34,851 nt of DNA from Chara braunii (GCA_003427395.1 BFEA01000587.1:231427-266277), one strand, 5' to 3'. Positions 17,664-27,900 are shown, counted from the stretch's first letter. Numbers and translations: made by a program. Notes: a model not told the origin generated them from the letters alone.

Positions 17664-20594
17664 TTGGTGCACACTGGACTCAGGCTTGGGCTTAGCCCTA
17701 TAGGTTACGGAGTTGGACTTGTGAGACGGAGGTGCTAGGGTCGAGGCCAACGGGCGACGGCGCGGGAGCAGCAGAGCAGCATGGAGGAAATCAAGGGGTT
17801 GAGGGCCCGACGGGGCTATCCCCCTCGGTTCTGGTAGTAAGCACAGTGAAGGGCCCGACCGGCGGGATTGGCAGGGTGGCAGTAGTCCACTTTTAGAAAA
17901 TCCATGTTTTATATTTTTTTTGTTTTTTACTTTTTTGTTTTGGGTGGCAGTCCCGTTCTCTTCGGGACAAGGTACAGTATCGCGGGCGCTGCCGCAAGTG
18001 AGTTTGTCAGGACATCCGTTAAAATTGGAGTGACGCAGAGAAGGCTAGCATGGAGTCTGCGCAAGGACAACGCACATAATCAAGAAGAGGATCCGACGGG
18101 CAAGCGCTTTTTCTATTTGGCATTTGAAAACCTGTCGAGCCGCGCGGTATCGAAGGATCGAGGTGACGTCTACTGGAAACGTGATGGCGGGGAAGATAGT
18201 GGGGTGATGAGCGTTTAGCACAGCGAGTAGACAAGCGCAATGGGTGATGGGCGCTAGGGAGATGCGACGAGGTTGGTCGGGCAGCGCTCTACGACGGCGG
18301 CCGGAGCAACGGTGCTGCAGACAAGCACTAGGGAGAGGCGGTGAAGAAGGACGGTTGAACCTGGCCTGGATTGTCGCCCTGGTACATTTGGAGGAGGGAG
18401 TGAACAGGCGTCTGCGCCAGGTGCATCCGCGGTCGACTGAGAGGAGACTGTGGCTATGATAGAATGGAGAATTGCTAACTCATCCGTTCCTTGATGAGAA
18501 CAGGTGAACGGGGAGACGTTTTAAGGGTTTATTGCTAGGGCGAGTCCAATGGTAATGTTAGTCCATGTGATAGATTAGGAGAAATAGAGAATAGTAAGAA
18601 GGCTGACGCGCGAAGACATGGCCGCCTGAGGAAAGGAGGAAAGGTACCTCGCCCGATTCTTAATAGATTCAGGCAATATAAGATTCTAATCAGGGGTTTT
18701 GAGGGTGGGCGACCTCGAATCCAAGGTCAATTCCTAGTGTTGACTAGTGGAACAGAAGTTAGTAAAGAAAGTCAGTGAGCCGACCTATGGTGGCGAGGAG
18801 GGAGGAATAGGATAGGAAGATGCTTACCTCGCTCAAGTCCATGATGGGATTGAGTAGGAGAAGATATTAGACTAGCTTTTAGATAGGGCGGATTCGTTCG
18901 TGAAGTTAGATTAAGGAAAGAGGTTGCAGAGTTTGTGCTACGGCGAGTGTGGGTTGCGTCGGGGGAGTAGTCCGTTATTGCACAAGCATGGGATGAACCT
19001 GTCCGCATTCTGAAGAAAGGTTCATTGCGGTTTTTTTTCTCACTTTATTGATGGATGCAGAACGAACTTACCTCATCAAATTGAGTTGAGAGGCCGGCGT
19101 GCTGAGAACCCCGCGACGACGAAATGCAGAGTGGCACTTACCTGTGTGCGTTATAAGACAGGACGAGCCCGACACTGTTACGACCAGGCACGTCAAGATG
19201 GAGGGCGCTCAGTTCAGGATGTTTGTGCTGCCTGGAGGTGGTGACGAAGGGTTGTCAGAGTGACTCCCTGACTCAGTGGCTGGTGGAAGCCAACAGTCTG
19301 CGAAGTTCAACTGTGACGTGAGTAGGCCGTTTGCTGCTTGCTCCGTGTTGGATGGGTGAGTGTCCTCGTCTGCGCTCCGCCGCTGCCCTGCTCGCGTGTT
19401 GCTGTTCAGCCCAACCACAGTCCTCCCCCATCGAGTGTCTGTCGCTGGGGTCGATCGAGGCTGGCCACACAAACAACCAGGGACATGGCTGCAAGGGAAA
19501 GCTGGGGGAAAAAGGGGGTGGAGTGAGAGCACGTACCTAGTCTTGGCGGTGACCTAAAGATCGGCAGGATCATGCGTTTCGGCCGTTGCTGATGATGACA
19601 ACGGGATGCAGTACCAGTTGGTAGGCTGCTCGCAGATGTGTAGTAGCGATCTGCGCGCTGAGCACCAAGAAGAAGAAGAGGCTTCAGGGTATATATGTTA
19701 GTAGTAACTGGGGGAGTGTTCTCGCTGGCTTTGAGTTCGGAGCTCTGACTCTTCGTCAAGTGCAATATAGTATATTTTTTATTCTGGACAGCTTCCGGCT
19801 ATCTGACTTCTGATACGGCTGCAGTCCGGGACTGCCAGGCCGTTGCACCTGGCTGTATGTCGACGTGCTATTTCGACGGAGTTGCTGTGTGTTGATGCCT
19901 CGGGTTGTTGTAGTTGGGCTTGATAGTGGCTGCTGTCGGTGATATCGTGGGTACTGCTGTATTCCACGGCGTGTTGCTGCATACGGCGGTCTGAGCACAC
20001 CGCCTCTGAGAAGGTTGCTGTGTTCTTGCAAAGAAGGTTATCGCTAGGAGTTTGGGAGTTCTTCAAGAGAACTGGGCTCAACAATTTGACTATGGATTGA
20101 CCGGCGGTTTGAAGGTTTAGCATGGGCATACGCTACGGTTGTTGCGACCGAAAGTGATTAGTGTTTCTGTTTCTAAGCGCAGGCTGGGGGCGGAGATGTG
20201 ATGTGGAAGGTGAGGTTGAACTGCCAGGGAGGTATTGCGGCGGACAAGGAAGTCGCCAAGAGGTTGACATCAACAATCTAACTGACGTTTGACCAGGCGG
20301 TTTCTGTGTTTTGGCCATCATTGCGGGGCCCTCAGGAGACTGAAGATAACAACGCCCTCTCCTGCGAGTCTGAGAGCACCCCTCTTGTATCTGAGAGTCT
20401 CAAATTCTCTCCTTCTGCCATTCTTACTCTAAGTCTAATCTATTGGTTCTGAGAGGAAGGCGGCAGGCGGGATTGCAACCTGTAGGACCGCAGCAAGACT
20501 CTATGGCGAGTCCACCCACCGATTGTGGGAGCTCTGCCGGAACTCAGGAGGAGTTCTGGAGGCAGGGAAATGAAAGGTAACCTTTGCTTCCCCT
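17664..20594. other. gene-free stretch
   Basis: Frames of up to about 119 codons occur here on both strands (for example 19406-19765 and 19779-20129, minus), but none shows a family motif and several overlap each other. Two related segments, 20081-20114 and 20272-20304 (ACAAT(T/C)T.AC followed by TTGACC.GGCGGTTT), suggest an old local duplication. Confidence 0.45.
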
Positions 20595-20602
20595 CTATAA
20601 AC
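20595..20602 (+). promoter_or_regulatory. TATA-like element upstream of the hairpin array
   Basis: CTATAAAC in a C-rich context (CTTCCCCT before, CCCGTTATAACCCC after). It could start a + strand transcript near 20625 that runs through the hairpin array from 20843. Position only; no transcript evidence. Confidence 0.35.
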
Positions 20603-21150
20603 CCCGTTATAACCCCTTTCTGTACATCTTTCTATGTTTTGATTGAGTATCTTGCGTGCACCCTGTACTTTGACTTTAGCTTGACTTTCAAGACATAAAC
20701 TAGATTAAGTAAAGGAATGTATGTACAATGGCAGTTTCAGTTTTTGTTTGTTTGTCTGAAAGCAGATTGTAACGAAGGGGTTGCATCAGGGGGAAGGTTG
20801 GGAGGAAGGCAGTTTTGCTTGTGTTTGAACGTGTCTTATAGGGTCGGGCATTGTTTCTAAGATGAATGGCCTGACTGTTGTGTTTGTTCTGTTCTCTCAA
20901 GGCCCAAGCATTGTTTCTAAGACGAATGGCTTGGTCGCTGTGTTTGTTTAATTGTACTAGGCATTGTTTCTAAGATGAATGACCTGGTTTTTATTTTGAG
21001 GGCTATTGATTGCTTGAACTTTGAGGACCAAACATTGTTTATAAGATGAATGGTCTGGTCGCTGATTATTTTGGGTGGTTTCTAGACAGTCTCTGGATCT
21101 TGACCCAAGGTACTCTGCTTTTTTTTAGTGTTGAAAGAGAAGGGGTTCGA

Positions 21151-21528
21151 CATTGTTTCTAAGACGAATGGCTCAACTTTTTTTTGGATTGTTTTATTAT
21201 GAGGGAGGTTCAAGCCAAAGGACTAGATATTGTTTCTAAGATGAATGGTTTAAGTCTGAGGCCACAGGACTATAATGAGAACAAAGGAATATGACTCTCT
21301 ATAATTATATATATATATATGAGAACAAGGCTAGCCAGACATTGTTTCTAAGACGAATGGCTCAACTTTTTTTTGGATTGTTTTATTATGAGGGAGGTTC
21401 AAGCCAAAGGACTAGATATTGTTTCTAAGATGAATGGTTTAAGTCTGAGGCCACAGGACTATAATGAGAACAAAGGAATATGACTCTCTATAATTATATA
21501 TATATATATGAGAACAAGGCTAGCCAGA
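21151..21528 (+). repeat. exact 189-bp tandem duplication within the hairpin array
   Basis: 21151-21339 and 21340-21528 appear identical, including a T run and a TA microsatellite. Both joints fall at the conserved hairpin core. Copies 5-6 of the array were therefore duplicated as 7-8. Copy 7 joins the 5' arm of copy 9 to the 3' arm of copy 5 and so has no matching stem. Confidence 0.93.
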
Positions 21529-21581
21529 CATTGTTTCTAAGACGAATGGTCTAACTATAGCCTTATCACAAAAGAAGAAAG

Positions 21582-21598
21582 TATAACTAAGAGTTATA
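21582..21598 (+). other. perfect 7-bp hairpin in a spacer of the array
   Basis: TATAACT (21582-21588) and AGTTATA (21592-21598) around AAG. It lies between hairpins 9 and 10 and lacks the conserved core. Confidence 0.6.
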
Positions 21599-22157
21599 AT
21601 TGAAGGTAACTTGGGCAGGCTGAGCATTGTTTTTAAGACGAATGGTTCAGCCCTACGCTCACTTTTGAAGATTAAGTTCAGAGAAATATATATAACTTTG
21701 CTAGTTAAACAGTCCAAGGCGGCTAAGCATTGTTTCTAAAGACGCATGGCTTAGTCATATGCCCAAAGAAGAGAGAAGTAGTTGTTCAACCTGTTCGTGC
21801 ATAAGGCAAAGAGTTGGCATTGTTTCTAAGACGAATGGTCAAACTCAATGCCCTATGTAAGCAGGGTATAAGGGGTTAAATCATTAAGAGACTATGAACT
21901 ATTGTTTGCCAAAGGTAATTTGGGTTGGTGAGAGTACTTACCTTTGTGGTTTGGCTTGAATGTGGTTGAGTGAGACTACTACCTAGTCTGAGTTTCAGTT
22001 TGATAGGTAGTTGTTTTAGTGGCTCGCCACGTGCTAGAGCGATAGGAGTTAGATTCAATTTCTGCATTTTCTGTGATAGTTTTTTTTTTACTTAGATTAA
22101 TTTTTGCATTTTCTGAGATCATTTATTATACTTGGGCTTGTATAAATCGTGGTAAGC

Positions 22158-22466
22158 TACTTTCCCTACGAGAAGCGCTGCTGAAATTTATGCAAATCCA
22201 AGGAGTTAGTCAAATTTTGGCTTTTCAAAGTTCGACTTGTCTAAACTTCATACATGGCTTAGTAAAAATCTCGGAAGTCTCCCTTTCTTAAAGGAAGTGC
22301 TGCCCAAATTTTTACTAATTCAGGGAGTTAGACAAAATTTGACTCTGGACAGTCAAAGACTATTTCTGTTCTTATGTTTGGACTTATATAAATTCTGAAA
22401 AGGCACTTTTCCTACGGGAAGCGCTGCCGAAATTTTCCTAGTTTAAAGGAGTTAGATTATATTCTG
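22158..22466 (+). repeat. second structured repeat, three copies spaced ~123 bp
   Basis: Copies at 22158-22219, 22279-22342 and 22404-22466 share GAAG(C/T)GCTGC and AAATTT, then GGAGTTAG and an AT-rich end. Local stems change but persist: TTTCC/GGGAAG-type arms before the GCGCTGC core, and CTAATTC/GAGTTAG in copy 2 against CTAGTTT/GGAGTTAG (with G.U pairs) in copy 3. A CTT(G)TATATAAAT-like phrase precedes copies 1 and 3. It lies 300 bp downstream of the hairpin array and may belong to the same transcript. Confidence 0.75.
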
Positions 22467-22539
22467 ACAGGTGGCGATTTGGGTAATCCACCCTGGATAG
22501 GGGAGATTCTGCCATGAGTCTACCTTTCTTTACGCACTG

Positions 22540-22582
22540 GCTTGGGGATAGGCTCAGGCTTAGGGATAGGCTCAGGCTTAGG
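22540..22582 (+). repeat. 20-bp direct repeat containing TTAGGGATAGG
   Basis: GGATAGGCTCAGGCTTAGG occurs twice in tandem. It contains a single TTAGGG, which I do not regard as telomeric. Confidence 0.7.
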
Positions 22583-22741
22583 TAAGTAGAACGGATTTGG
22601 TAAGATCGTGATGGGGAGATTAATCTCCATGGACTTATAGGTTTAGTCTTGGGCATTGACCTGTTTTGTGTTACAGGCCAGCTTGATCGATTTGATTCAG
22701 GACTTGGACTAGATTCAGCTTGATCACTTGAGGATCACCTT

Positions 22742-22760
22742 CTGTTATCACTGATAACAG
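22742..22760. other. perfect 19-bp palindrome
   Basis: CTGTTATCA and TGATAACAG flank a single C. It lies about 280 bp past the second structured repeat. With so short a loop it would be a cruciform or protein-binding palindrome rather than a stable RNA hairpin. Confidence 0.6.
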
Positions 22761-23437
22761 GTCGGTTACCGATTCGTCGGTCTACGACTCAACCCCAACT
22801 CACCCTCAGTACTCAACCTAAAAGGCTTTAGCCCCGGTGATTTAATTGTTTTATTAAGGTTTCACCCGGACTTTATTGAATGGTCATTTAACAAAGGTAC
22901 TGAGTATTTAATTATGATTGGTTGGACGGAGGCTTGCATGGCTAAAGCGAGGGGTATGAGTATAAAGATTGGTTGGAGTTGACTCCGTGTAGTGCATGGA
23001 TTCTTGCTTGACTCTTTGATGTGATTGCAGGTATGTTTTGTGGTCCGGATTTTCGATTGGGCTATCTGCAATCACACTTATATATAAGACTGTGAGGAGT
23101 CTCACTGTGATTGTGAGAAGTGATCGTCACATACTTATTCCCCTATATATATGCGTATTTATACTGGGTGTTGCGTAGCCTGAGTGGGCCTCGCTAAAGG
23201 GTGAAAATCGAGGTTGGGGTCGAGAAAAGAAAGAAAACCCCTTTATATGGTTGCATGCTGCTTAGGGATTTCTTAGTCGGACGTTAGTCCTGGACCTGGA
23301 TTCGAGGTCCTTGTCCAAGATATCCCACGTCCTCGACTCCGCAGGGAAGGAACCTTCCCCTGTGTAGAGCCTATCTTCCCTGGCCGTCGAGACACCCAAC
23401 CCTAAGGCCAGATATGTCGCGAGGGCCGAACGACATG

Positions 23438-23504
23438 TCCTTCAACCGTTCAATATCGTGAAGGGCAACCCCTCACGATATATTCCTTCAGCCATTCAAT
23501 ATCG
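23438..23504 (+). repeat. direct and inverted repeat cluster
   Basis: TCCTTCAACCGTTCAATATCG (one residue block at 23438-23458) recurs with two changes at 23484-23504. Between them ATATCGTGA (23453-23461) and TCACGATAT (23473-23481) form a perfect 9-bp hairpin with an 11-nt loop. Confidence 0.75.
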
Positions 23505-23570
23505 CGGGGCCGAAACTGCGATTGCCGTATATGACTAGCATCATTGGTTGATGATGGAAGGGTTTGCAAC

Positions 23571-23604
23571 CGCACAACTTTATATCGAAGTCTTGCGCGC
23601 GACG
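23571..23604 (+). repeat. diverged repeat, copy 1 of 2
   Basis: CGCACAACTTTATATC, then TTGCGCGCGACG, matches 24081-24113 (CGCGCGATCTTATACC, then TCGCGTGCGACG). Weaker similarity continues downstream of both (GTATATGT- and GTGTGTGT-like phrases), suggesting an old duplication about 510 bp apart. Confidence 0.5.
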
Positions 23605-24080
23605 TTTCGCCGTCCTAGTGTCTAGAGTTATAGGATTAAGTGATTCGTATGTGTACATGTGTGTCCAGAGTCAGTGTAGGCCATTGGTGCAAACCGAAAA
23701 GGTTACCCAAGGTTGTGATTTTGGGATGGGAAGGCCTTCGGCCCATTTTTGCTTTTTAGAGTTATTATAATTGGACGTTGTAGTCCGTGGCAGCCGTCAA
23801 AGTCAAACCCCTTGACTTTTCTCCAGGCCCTAGATGATGGAGCTGGTCTCCAGGGCAATAAGAGACGATTGCCACCACAGGTATGAACCTGTGTACCACC
23901 CACTCTCCGCAGGGTGCTGAAGAGGGTGTGGTTCTCAACCGCACTTGGCGATTGTCCAGCGTCGAGAGATTAACCCTCAAGGGCGACCCTCGAAACTAAC
24001 GAGGATAACATGAGTATGAGTACTACATAGTACGCCACCATTGCGACCGCTTGCGTACGGATATGAGTTGACCCTGCGTC

Positions 24081-24113
24081 CGCGCGATCTTATACCAAGC
24101 CTCGCGTGCGACG
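24081..24113 (+). repeat. diverged repeat, copy 2 of 2
   Basis: Partner of 23571-23604, same orientation. Confidence 0.5.
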
Positions 24114-25717
24114 CCTATCCGATTTCCGCATCGAAAAGTTATGGGACGGCCGCTAAGGGACTAGGAGTGTTATCACGTTGTTCGTCTTGTGTCGTTCTGT
24201 ATATGTATCGGTGCGTGTGTGTGTGCTTATTCTTTGTATGGTTGCTAGAGTAGTGTGCGCGTGGTGAGTGGGATACGTCCTAGTCCACCGACGACGAATC
24301 GCGTTTGGGACTTCAGCCCCCCAAGATGTCGGTTCGCGTACAGGTCCGATAGAGGCGTATTACCGCGCGTGCCCCCTATGCTATAACGAACGAGAAACAC
24401 CCTCGACTGGTCCACCTCTGCGATTGCAGCTGATCAGCTTTCGTACTGTGGACTGGTAGCTTGACGAGGATACGCCCACCGAAGGGAGGTGACAGCTCCC
24501 GTAAGGTGGAGGTAAGTCCTGCCTCGCATAGCCCCTGTCCTGTCGTAGGGGCTCGCGAGAGGTATGGCTGGCGCACTCGGTCGGAGCAGCTTGCGGAAGC
24601 TCCACGTATATTCGCGACGAGGATTTAGACCGACTCCTGCGTGACGCGGCCGGGAGGGTCCCGTGCTGCCTTGTGCGGTGCCGGACCGATGCGCTCGACA
24701 GCGGTTTGAACCAAAATGCCCATTAGAAGAACATCTTGAATGGGAGCTCCTTCACCTTCCCTTTCTAGGACCACCTTTTATTTACACTTCAGCGCCCTAC
24801 AATCATGGCACCAGTCTTCTTCCTCAGCCCAGCTACGCGTGGCACTGGCTGGATGGGAGATGTGGTAGCACTGTGGCCCTCTCCCGTAGCACTGCATTGA
24901 CCTAGAACTTTTGCAGCCTAGCAAGATCCTGCATTGAAATGTGTTTGACGTGCCCCAGATTCCTTAATGCACTAGAGCAGGGTCCTATTCGGCCCATACA
25001 CACGGCCTTCCACAATCTTCCGGTTTTGACCATGCCCTAGCAGCCCTCAGGCAGCCCTAAAGGGTCCCCGTTTGGGACTGACTGGGCCCAGCCTCGAGGC
25101 CCACTGGTCCTTGCTTCCTGCTAAGAGGCTCACGCCTCGCTAATTACGACAGCCTTGAGATGCTGTACAGATCTGGCTGTTTCTTTTGGATTGGCTTTCG
25201 TTCATGACAAAAGCGCATTTTGTGCTCAACTGTCTTATCTCAACATAGATTTCTGCTTTTTGTGGGCACTGCGGCCTGGCTTGGCCCACCCCAGTGGTGT
25301 TTCGATACCCACTTTGGGGGCCACCAGGGACGCTCTGCCCGCTTCTGTGTGCGTGTGAGGCTATCACGTCTTATACTATATTCCTACCCACATGCGAATG
25401 CTGGGTGCTGAGCGACCCTGACAGCACTATGTATAGCCAACACAAGAGTCCATGCCCTCCCAAGGACCATTGGGAGGACTGGATTCCCCGCACCCCCTCA
25501 TGGATTGGTTGTGATGTCCTTTTTTTTTTTGGTCTAATGGACGATAACTAGCAATATTGGCTAAGGTCATGGTTGGGCTGCCAATGGCCAACTCCAGACA
25601 TTCAGGCACACAATGCGAGACCAAGTGGATTTGAACCAACAACCATTTCAGGGGGGGGGGGGAAAGTTGAAAAATTCCTGCCCACCACCCTCCCAAGATA
25701 AACTTAAGCTGCAGTTC

Positions 25718-25885
25718 TTTTTTTTTTTTTTTTTTTTGTTGGAAAGCCCTCGTGCAAGGCCTCTATCCCAGTGGTGGTAAGAGAACCACCGGGATTGAGG
25801 CTTTGTCAGCGGGCCACTCCATCTATTGGTGGGGAGCATCACCTGCTGGAAACCGGGTCCAGCATCCCTTGAATACATCTTGAAT
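25718..25885 (-). mobile_element. 5'-truncated LINE 3' end, minus strand
   Basis: Read on the minus strand this carries the C-terminal LINE peptide (SRDAGPGFQQVMLPTNRW), a 3' UTR and a poly(A) run of 20 (T at 25718-25737 on +). The stretch complementary to 25820-25860 (GGTTTCCAGCAGGTGATGC, then CCCCACCAATAGATGGAG) matches 16375-16415 and 33767-33806. A 13-bp repeat (CTTGAATACATCT) marks the upstream edge. It is most likely a 5'-truncated insertion of the LINE family seen at 11921-16493. Confidence 0.8.
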
Positions 25886-26131
25886 ACATCTTTTTCCGGA
25901 GTGGGCCATGATAAATTAATTTGCTATTTGGAGGGGGGGAAAACAAGACGACCCACCCTACACCCTTTTCCATTTTTCTTCTTATATTTGATTGTGTCCT
26001 ATTTGATGAACATCGTAACGGCTCTGCTCTATCCGTTCACATGGTGGAAAGATTTGGTTGCGCCATCAAGGATGTCTGCCAGCTGGCATCCTCCAGCTTA
26101 GCAAGTTTTTCGACAACAACTCCTCCATTTA

Positions 26132-26345
26132 TCTTCCCAAGAACATGAGAAGCATAAACGATCGACAGGAACCCCTCCTTTCCTTCCATGCAAGGATCTC
26201 GTCGTGTATGCTCACACTAAGGCAAGCAATAGGACTGGACTCCACTTGTCTTCCCAAGAAAAAGAAACTCGTAAAAGATAGACAGGAAGCCCTTACTTCC
26301 TGCCATGCGAGGATCTCGTATGCACATGCTAAGGCAAGCATAGAA
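26132..26345 (+). repeat. ~100-bp direct repeat, two copies
   Basis: 26132-26233 and 26251-26345 both run CTTCCCAAGAA through GACAGGAA, CCATGC(A/G)AGGATCTCGT and GCTAAGGCAAGCA-like ends. No gene is recognised in the surrounding 25886-27337. Confidence 0.82.
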
Positions 26346-26459
26346 TGATCAAGCCTCTCCTGATCTTCTCCGATATGACTGACAACCATTTTCCAATCTT
26401 CTTCAATAGGATGCTACAGTGCATTTGCCAATCTCTGGACTCCGGTGTATAAGATGAGG

Positions 26460-26493
26460 TAAACAAAAAAAAAAAAAACAACAACAACAACAA

Positions 26494-26543
<50 letters not shown>
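26460..26543 (+). repeat. poly(A)/(CAA)n tract
   Basis: Runs of A around a (CAA)n stretch, ending in more than 45 A. It could be the tail of a retroposed sequence, but no known 3' end precedes it (TATAAGATGAGGTAAAC). Confidence 0.9.
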
Positions 26544-26545
<2 letters not shown>

Positions 26546-27337
26546 CAACTAAGCTATAGATGCAAAAACATGACCGGTGAGATTTTGCAGTAGATTGACA
26601 AAGAGACAAGGACAGGGAAGGACTCGGGGGATACGCCCAGAGGGAGTGGAGAAGGGTGGAAGGAAGACACTGGAGAGAAAGCAGCCCCTTAGAGAGAAAC
26701 AGTTCACCAGGATCTGCTCTACGCTGGTAGTGTACAGGCAGGCAATGACCTCCGGCAAGTGAAGTATGTGCCACCTTCTTTTTGAGTTCTTTGCCCCCTC
26801 CCACCTATTAAAGCCCCCCTAAGATTATTATGTACAGTAGACTTCGATACCTTTTAACCAATTAGTCTCCACTGACTATCCAGTTGCATATGCGTACAAC
26901 TTTGTAATTATCGACCGAACCTGGACATTAACGTAGTCCGAGGAATTCCGAACAGTTCTGTGTTCTGCAGGTTGTCAGTCGATGTATCTAGTCATCGCTC
27001 GTAGGCGCATTCAGCCCATTGATGTGGAATCTCGGGCACATCCAAAAATGGGGCAGATTTGGAACTGTTTAGGGAGTACTCACATTGATGATGGTATTAG
27101 AGAGGTCAAGGGCATGTTCGGTCTATTGAGTATGCCCGACTTAGCAAGCACTAAGAATGCAATCTATTTATGTAGTCATTGATGTATGGCCTAACATTTA
27201 AAGGCAGGCAAATCGTATCTATCCATCTGTCTATTTACCTATCCATTCATCGGCACCTGTGTGCTGCCTCTTACCTGCACATGCACGGACAACCACAAGT
27301 TGCATATACCCCAGACTGAGAGATCTCGAAGAACTTG

Positions 27338-27678
27338 CAGCCACAAAACCATTGAATAACCCAACCAGACAGCTTCTTCCCTACCAGAGTGTCAACAAAG
27401 ATCTCAAAGAAATCTCAGCCACACAACCATGTAATACACCAAGCGGACAGTAAACTACTTGTGAGTGCCTAAAGTTCTCTCAACAAAGATACAAGAGGAA
27501 CGTCAGCCACACATCTATTGAATACCCCAAGCACACAGTTTACTCCTTGCAAGTGTCTCAACAAAGATCCCAGAGAAACGTCAGCCACACATCCATTGAG
27601 TATTCCAAGCAGACAGTTACTCCTAGCAAGTGTCTCAACAAAGATCCCAAAGAAATCTCAGCCACGCATTCTCTTCAG

Positions 27679-27679
<1 letters not shown>
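27338..27679 (+). repeat. ~78-bp tandem repeat, four units plus a partial
   Basis: Units start at 27338, 27416, 27504, 27582 and 27659 (periods 78, 88, 78, 77), each with CAGCCACA, then AATACCCCAAGCAGACAGT-like, then CTCAACAAAGATC. The last unit runs into the GA microsatellite. Related single copies occur near 28478 and 28871 and around 29070-29130. Open frames here (for example 27518-27934) are repeat products. Confidence 0.9.

Positions 27680-27756
<77 letters not shown>
27680..27756 (+). repeat. (AG)n microsatellite, 77 bp
   Basis: An uninterrupted AG run. It separates the direct 78-bp repeats from an inverted copy. Confidence 0.98.
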
Positions 27757-27760
<4 letters not shown>

Positions 27761-27900
27761 ATGTCTGCTTGGGGTATTTACGGATGTGTTGCGGAAATGT
27801 TTCTGAGTTCTTTGTTGAGACACTCGCTAGAAGTGTACAGTCTGCGAGGGGTATTGAAAGGTCGTGTGACCAAACTGGAAGAAAAGGTACTGCTTGGGGT
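27757..27900 (-). repeat. inverted copy of the 78-bp repeat
   Basis: The + strand reads CTTTGTTGAGACACTCGCTA (27810-27829), then CAGTCTGCGAGGGGTATTGA, then GTGTGACC, which is the reverse complement of the 78-bp unit. The part before it (27763-27800) repeats the same inverted theme. With 27338-27679 this makes a long imperfect inverted repeat looped by the AG run. Confidence 0.85.

Larger units (their letters stand above)
20843..21857 (+). ncRNA. array of twelve covarying hairpins with a conserved core
   Basis: Twelve copies of the core CATTGTTTCTAAGACGAATG (variants GATG, TTTT, TTTA, TATT) occur within these spans: 20843-20875, 20901-20936, 20957-20987, 21026-21060, 21145-21177, 21221-21256, 21330-21366, 21410-21445, 21516-21564, 21618-21652, 21718-21763 and 21800-21857. 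Inside the core, CATT pairs with AATG and GTTT with AGAC around a 3-nt loop. A single unpaired base (G; A in copy 3) follows AATG. Outside it, the arms differ between copies yet pair: GTCGGG/CCTGAC (1), CCAAGC/GCTTGG (2), CTAGG/CCTGG (3), GGCTGAG/TTCAGCC (10), GGCTAAG/CTTAGTC (11). Copies 9 and 12 have further outer stems (AAGGCTA/TAGCCTT; CATA-GGC/GCC-TATG). G.U pairs that fit only the + strand RNA (GTTT with AGAT) favour + transcription. Copy 5 pairs weakly and copy 7 does not pair. The class of element is not known to me; typing it as RNA is inference. Confidence 0.7.
22761..25717. other. gene-free stretch with local repeats
   Basis: No supported gene. Contents are the repeats annotated separately at 23438-23504 and 23571/24081, a small hairpin ACAGGT-ATGA-ACCTGT near 23878-23893, a run of 12 G at 25651-25662, and GGATTTGAACC at 25627-25637, which on the minus strand matches a Pol III B-box but lacks the rest of a tRNA. 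Confidence 0.45.

Noticed and set aside
17457-17750. 97-codon minus-strand frame
   Set aside because: GC-rich sequence with an overlapping second frame; no motif or conserved start context.
19209-20129. Several 70-119 codon frames on both strands
   Set aside because: They overlap one another, have biased composition and no recognisable domain.
20843-21857. CRISPR-like array (regular short repeat with variable spacers)
   Set aside because: Intervals range from about 50 to 120 bp, the flanks pair with each other rather than being foreign spacers, there are no cas genes, and the context is eukaryotic.
22540-22582. Telomere-like TTAGGG
   Set aside because: Only one TTAGGG in a 20-bp duplicated phrase; no array.
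22742-22760. Intrinsic transcription terminator
   Set aside because: The palindrome has a one-base centre and no following T run, and bacterial-type termination is not expected here.
25627-25637. tRNA gene on the minus strand (GGTTCAAATCC)
   Set aside because: Only a B-box/T-loop match; no A-box at the right distance and no cloverleaf. The same applies to 33389-33400.
26403-26804. 133-codon minus-strand frame with a poly-Phe tract
   Set aside because: The Phe run is the A-rich tract read backwards; no domain.
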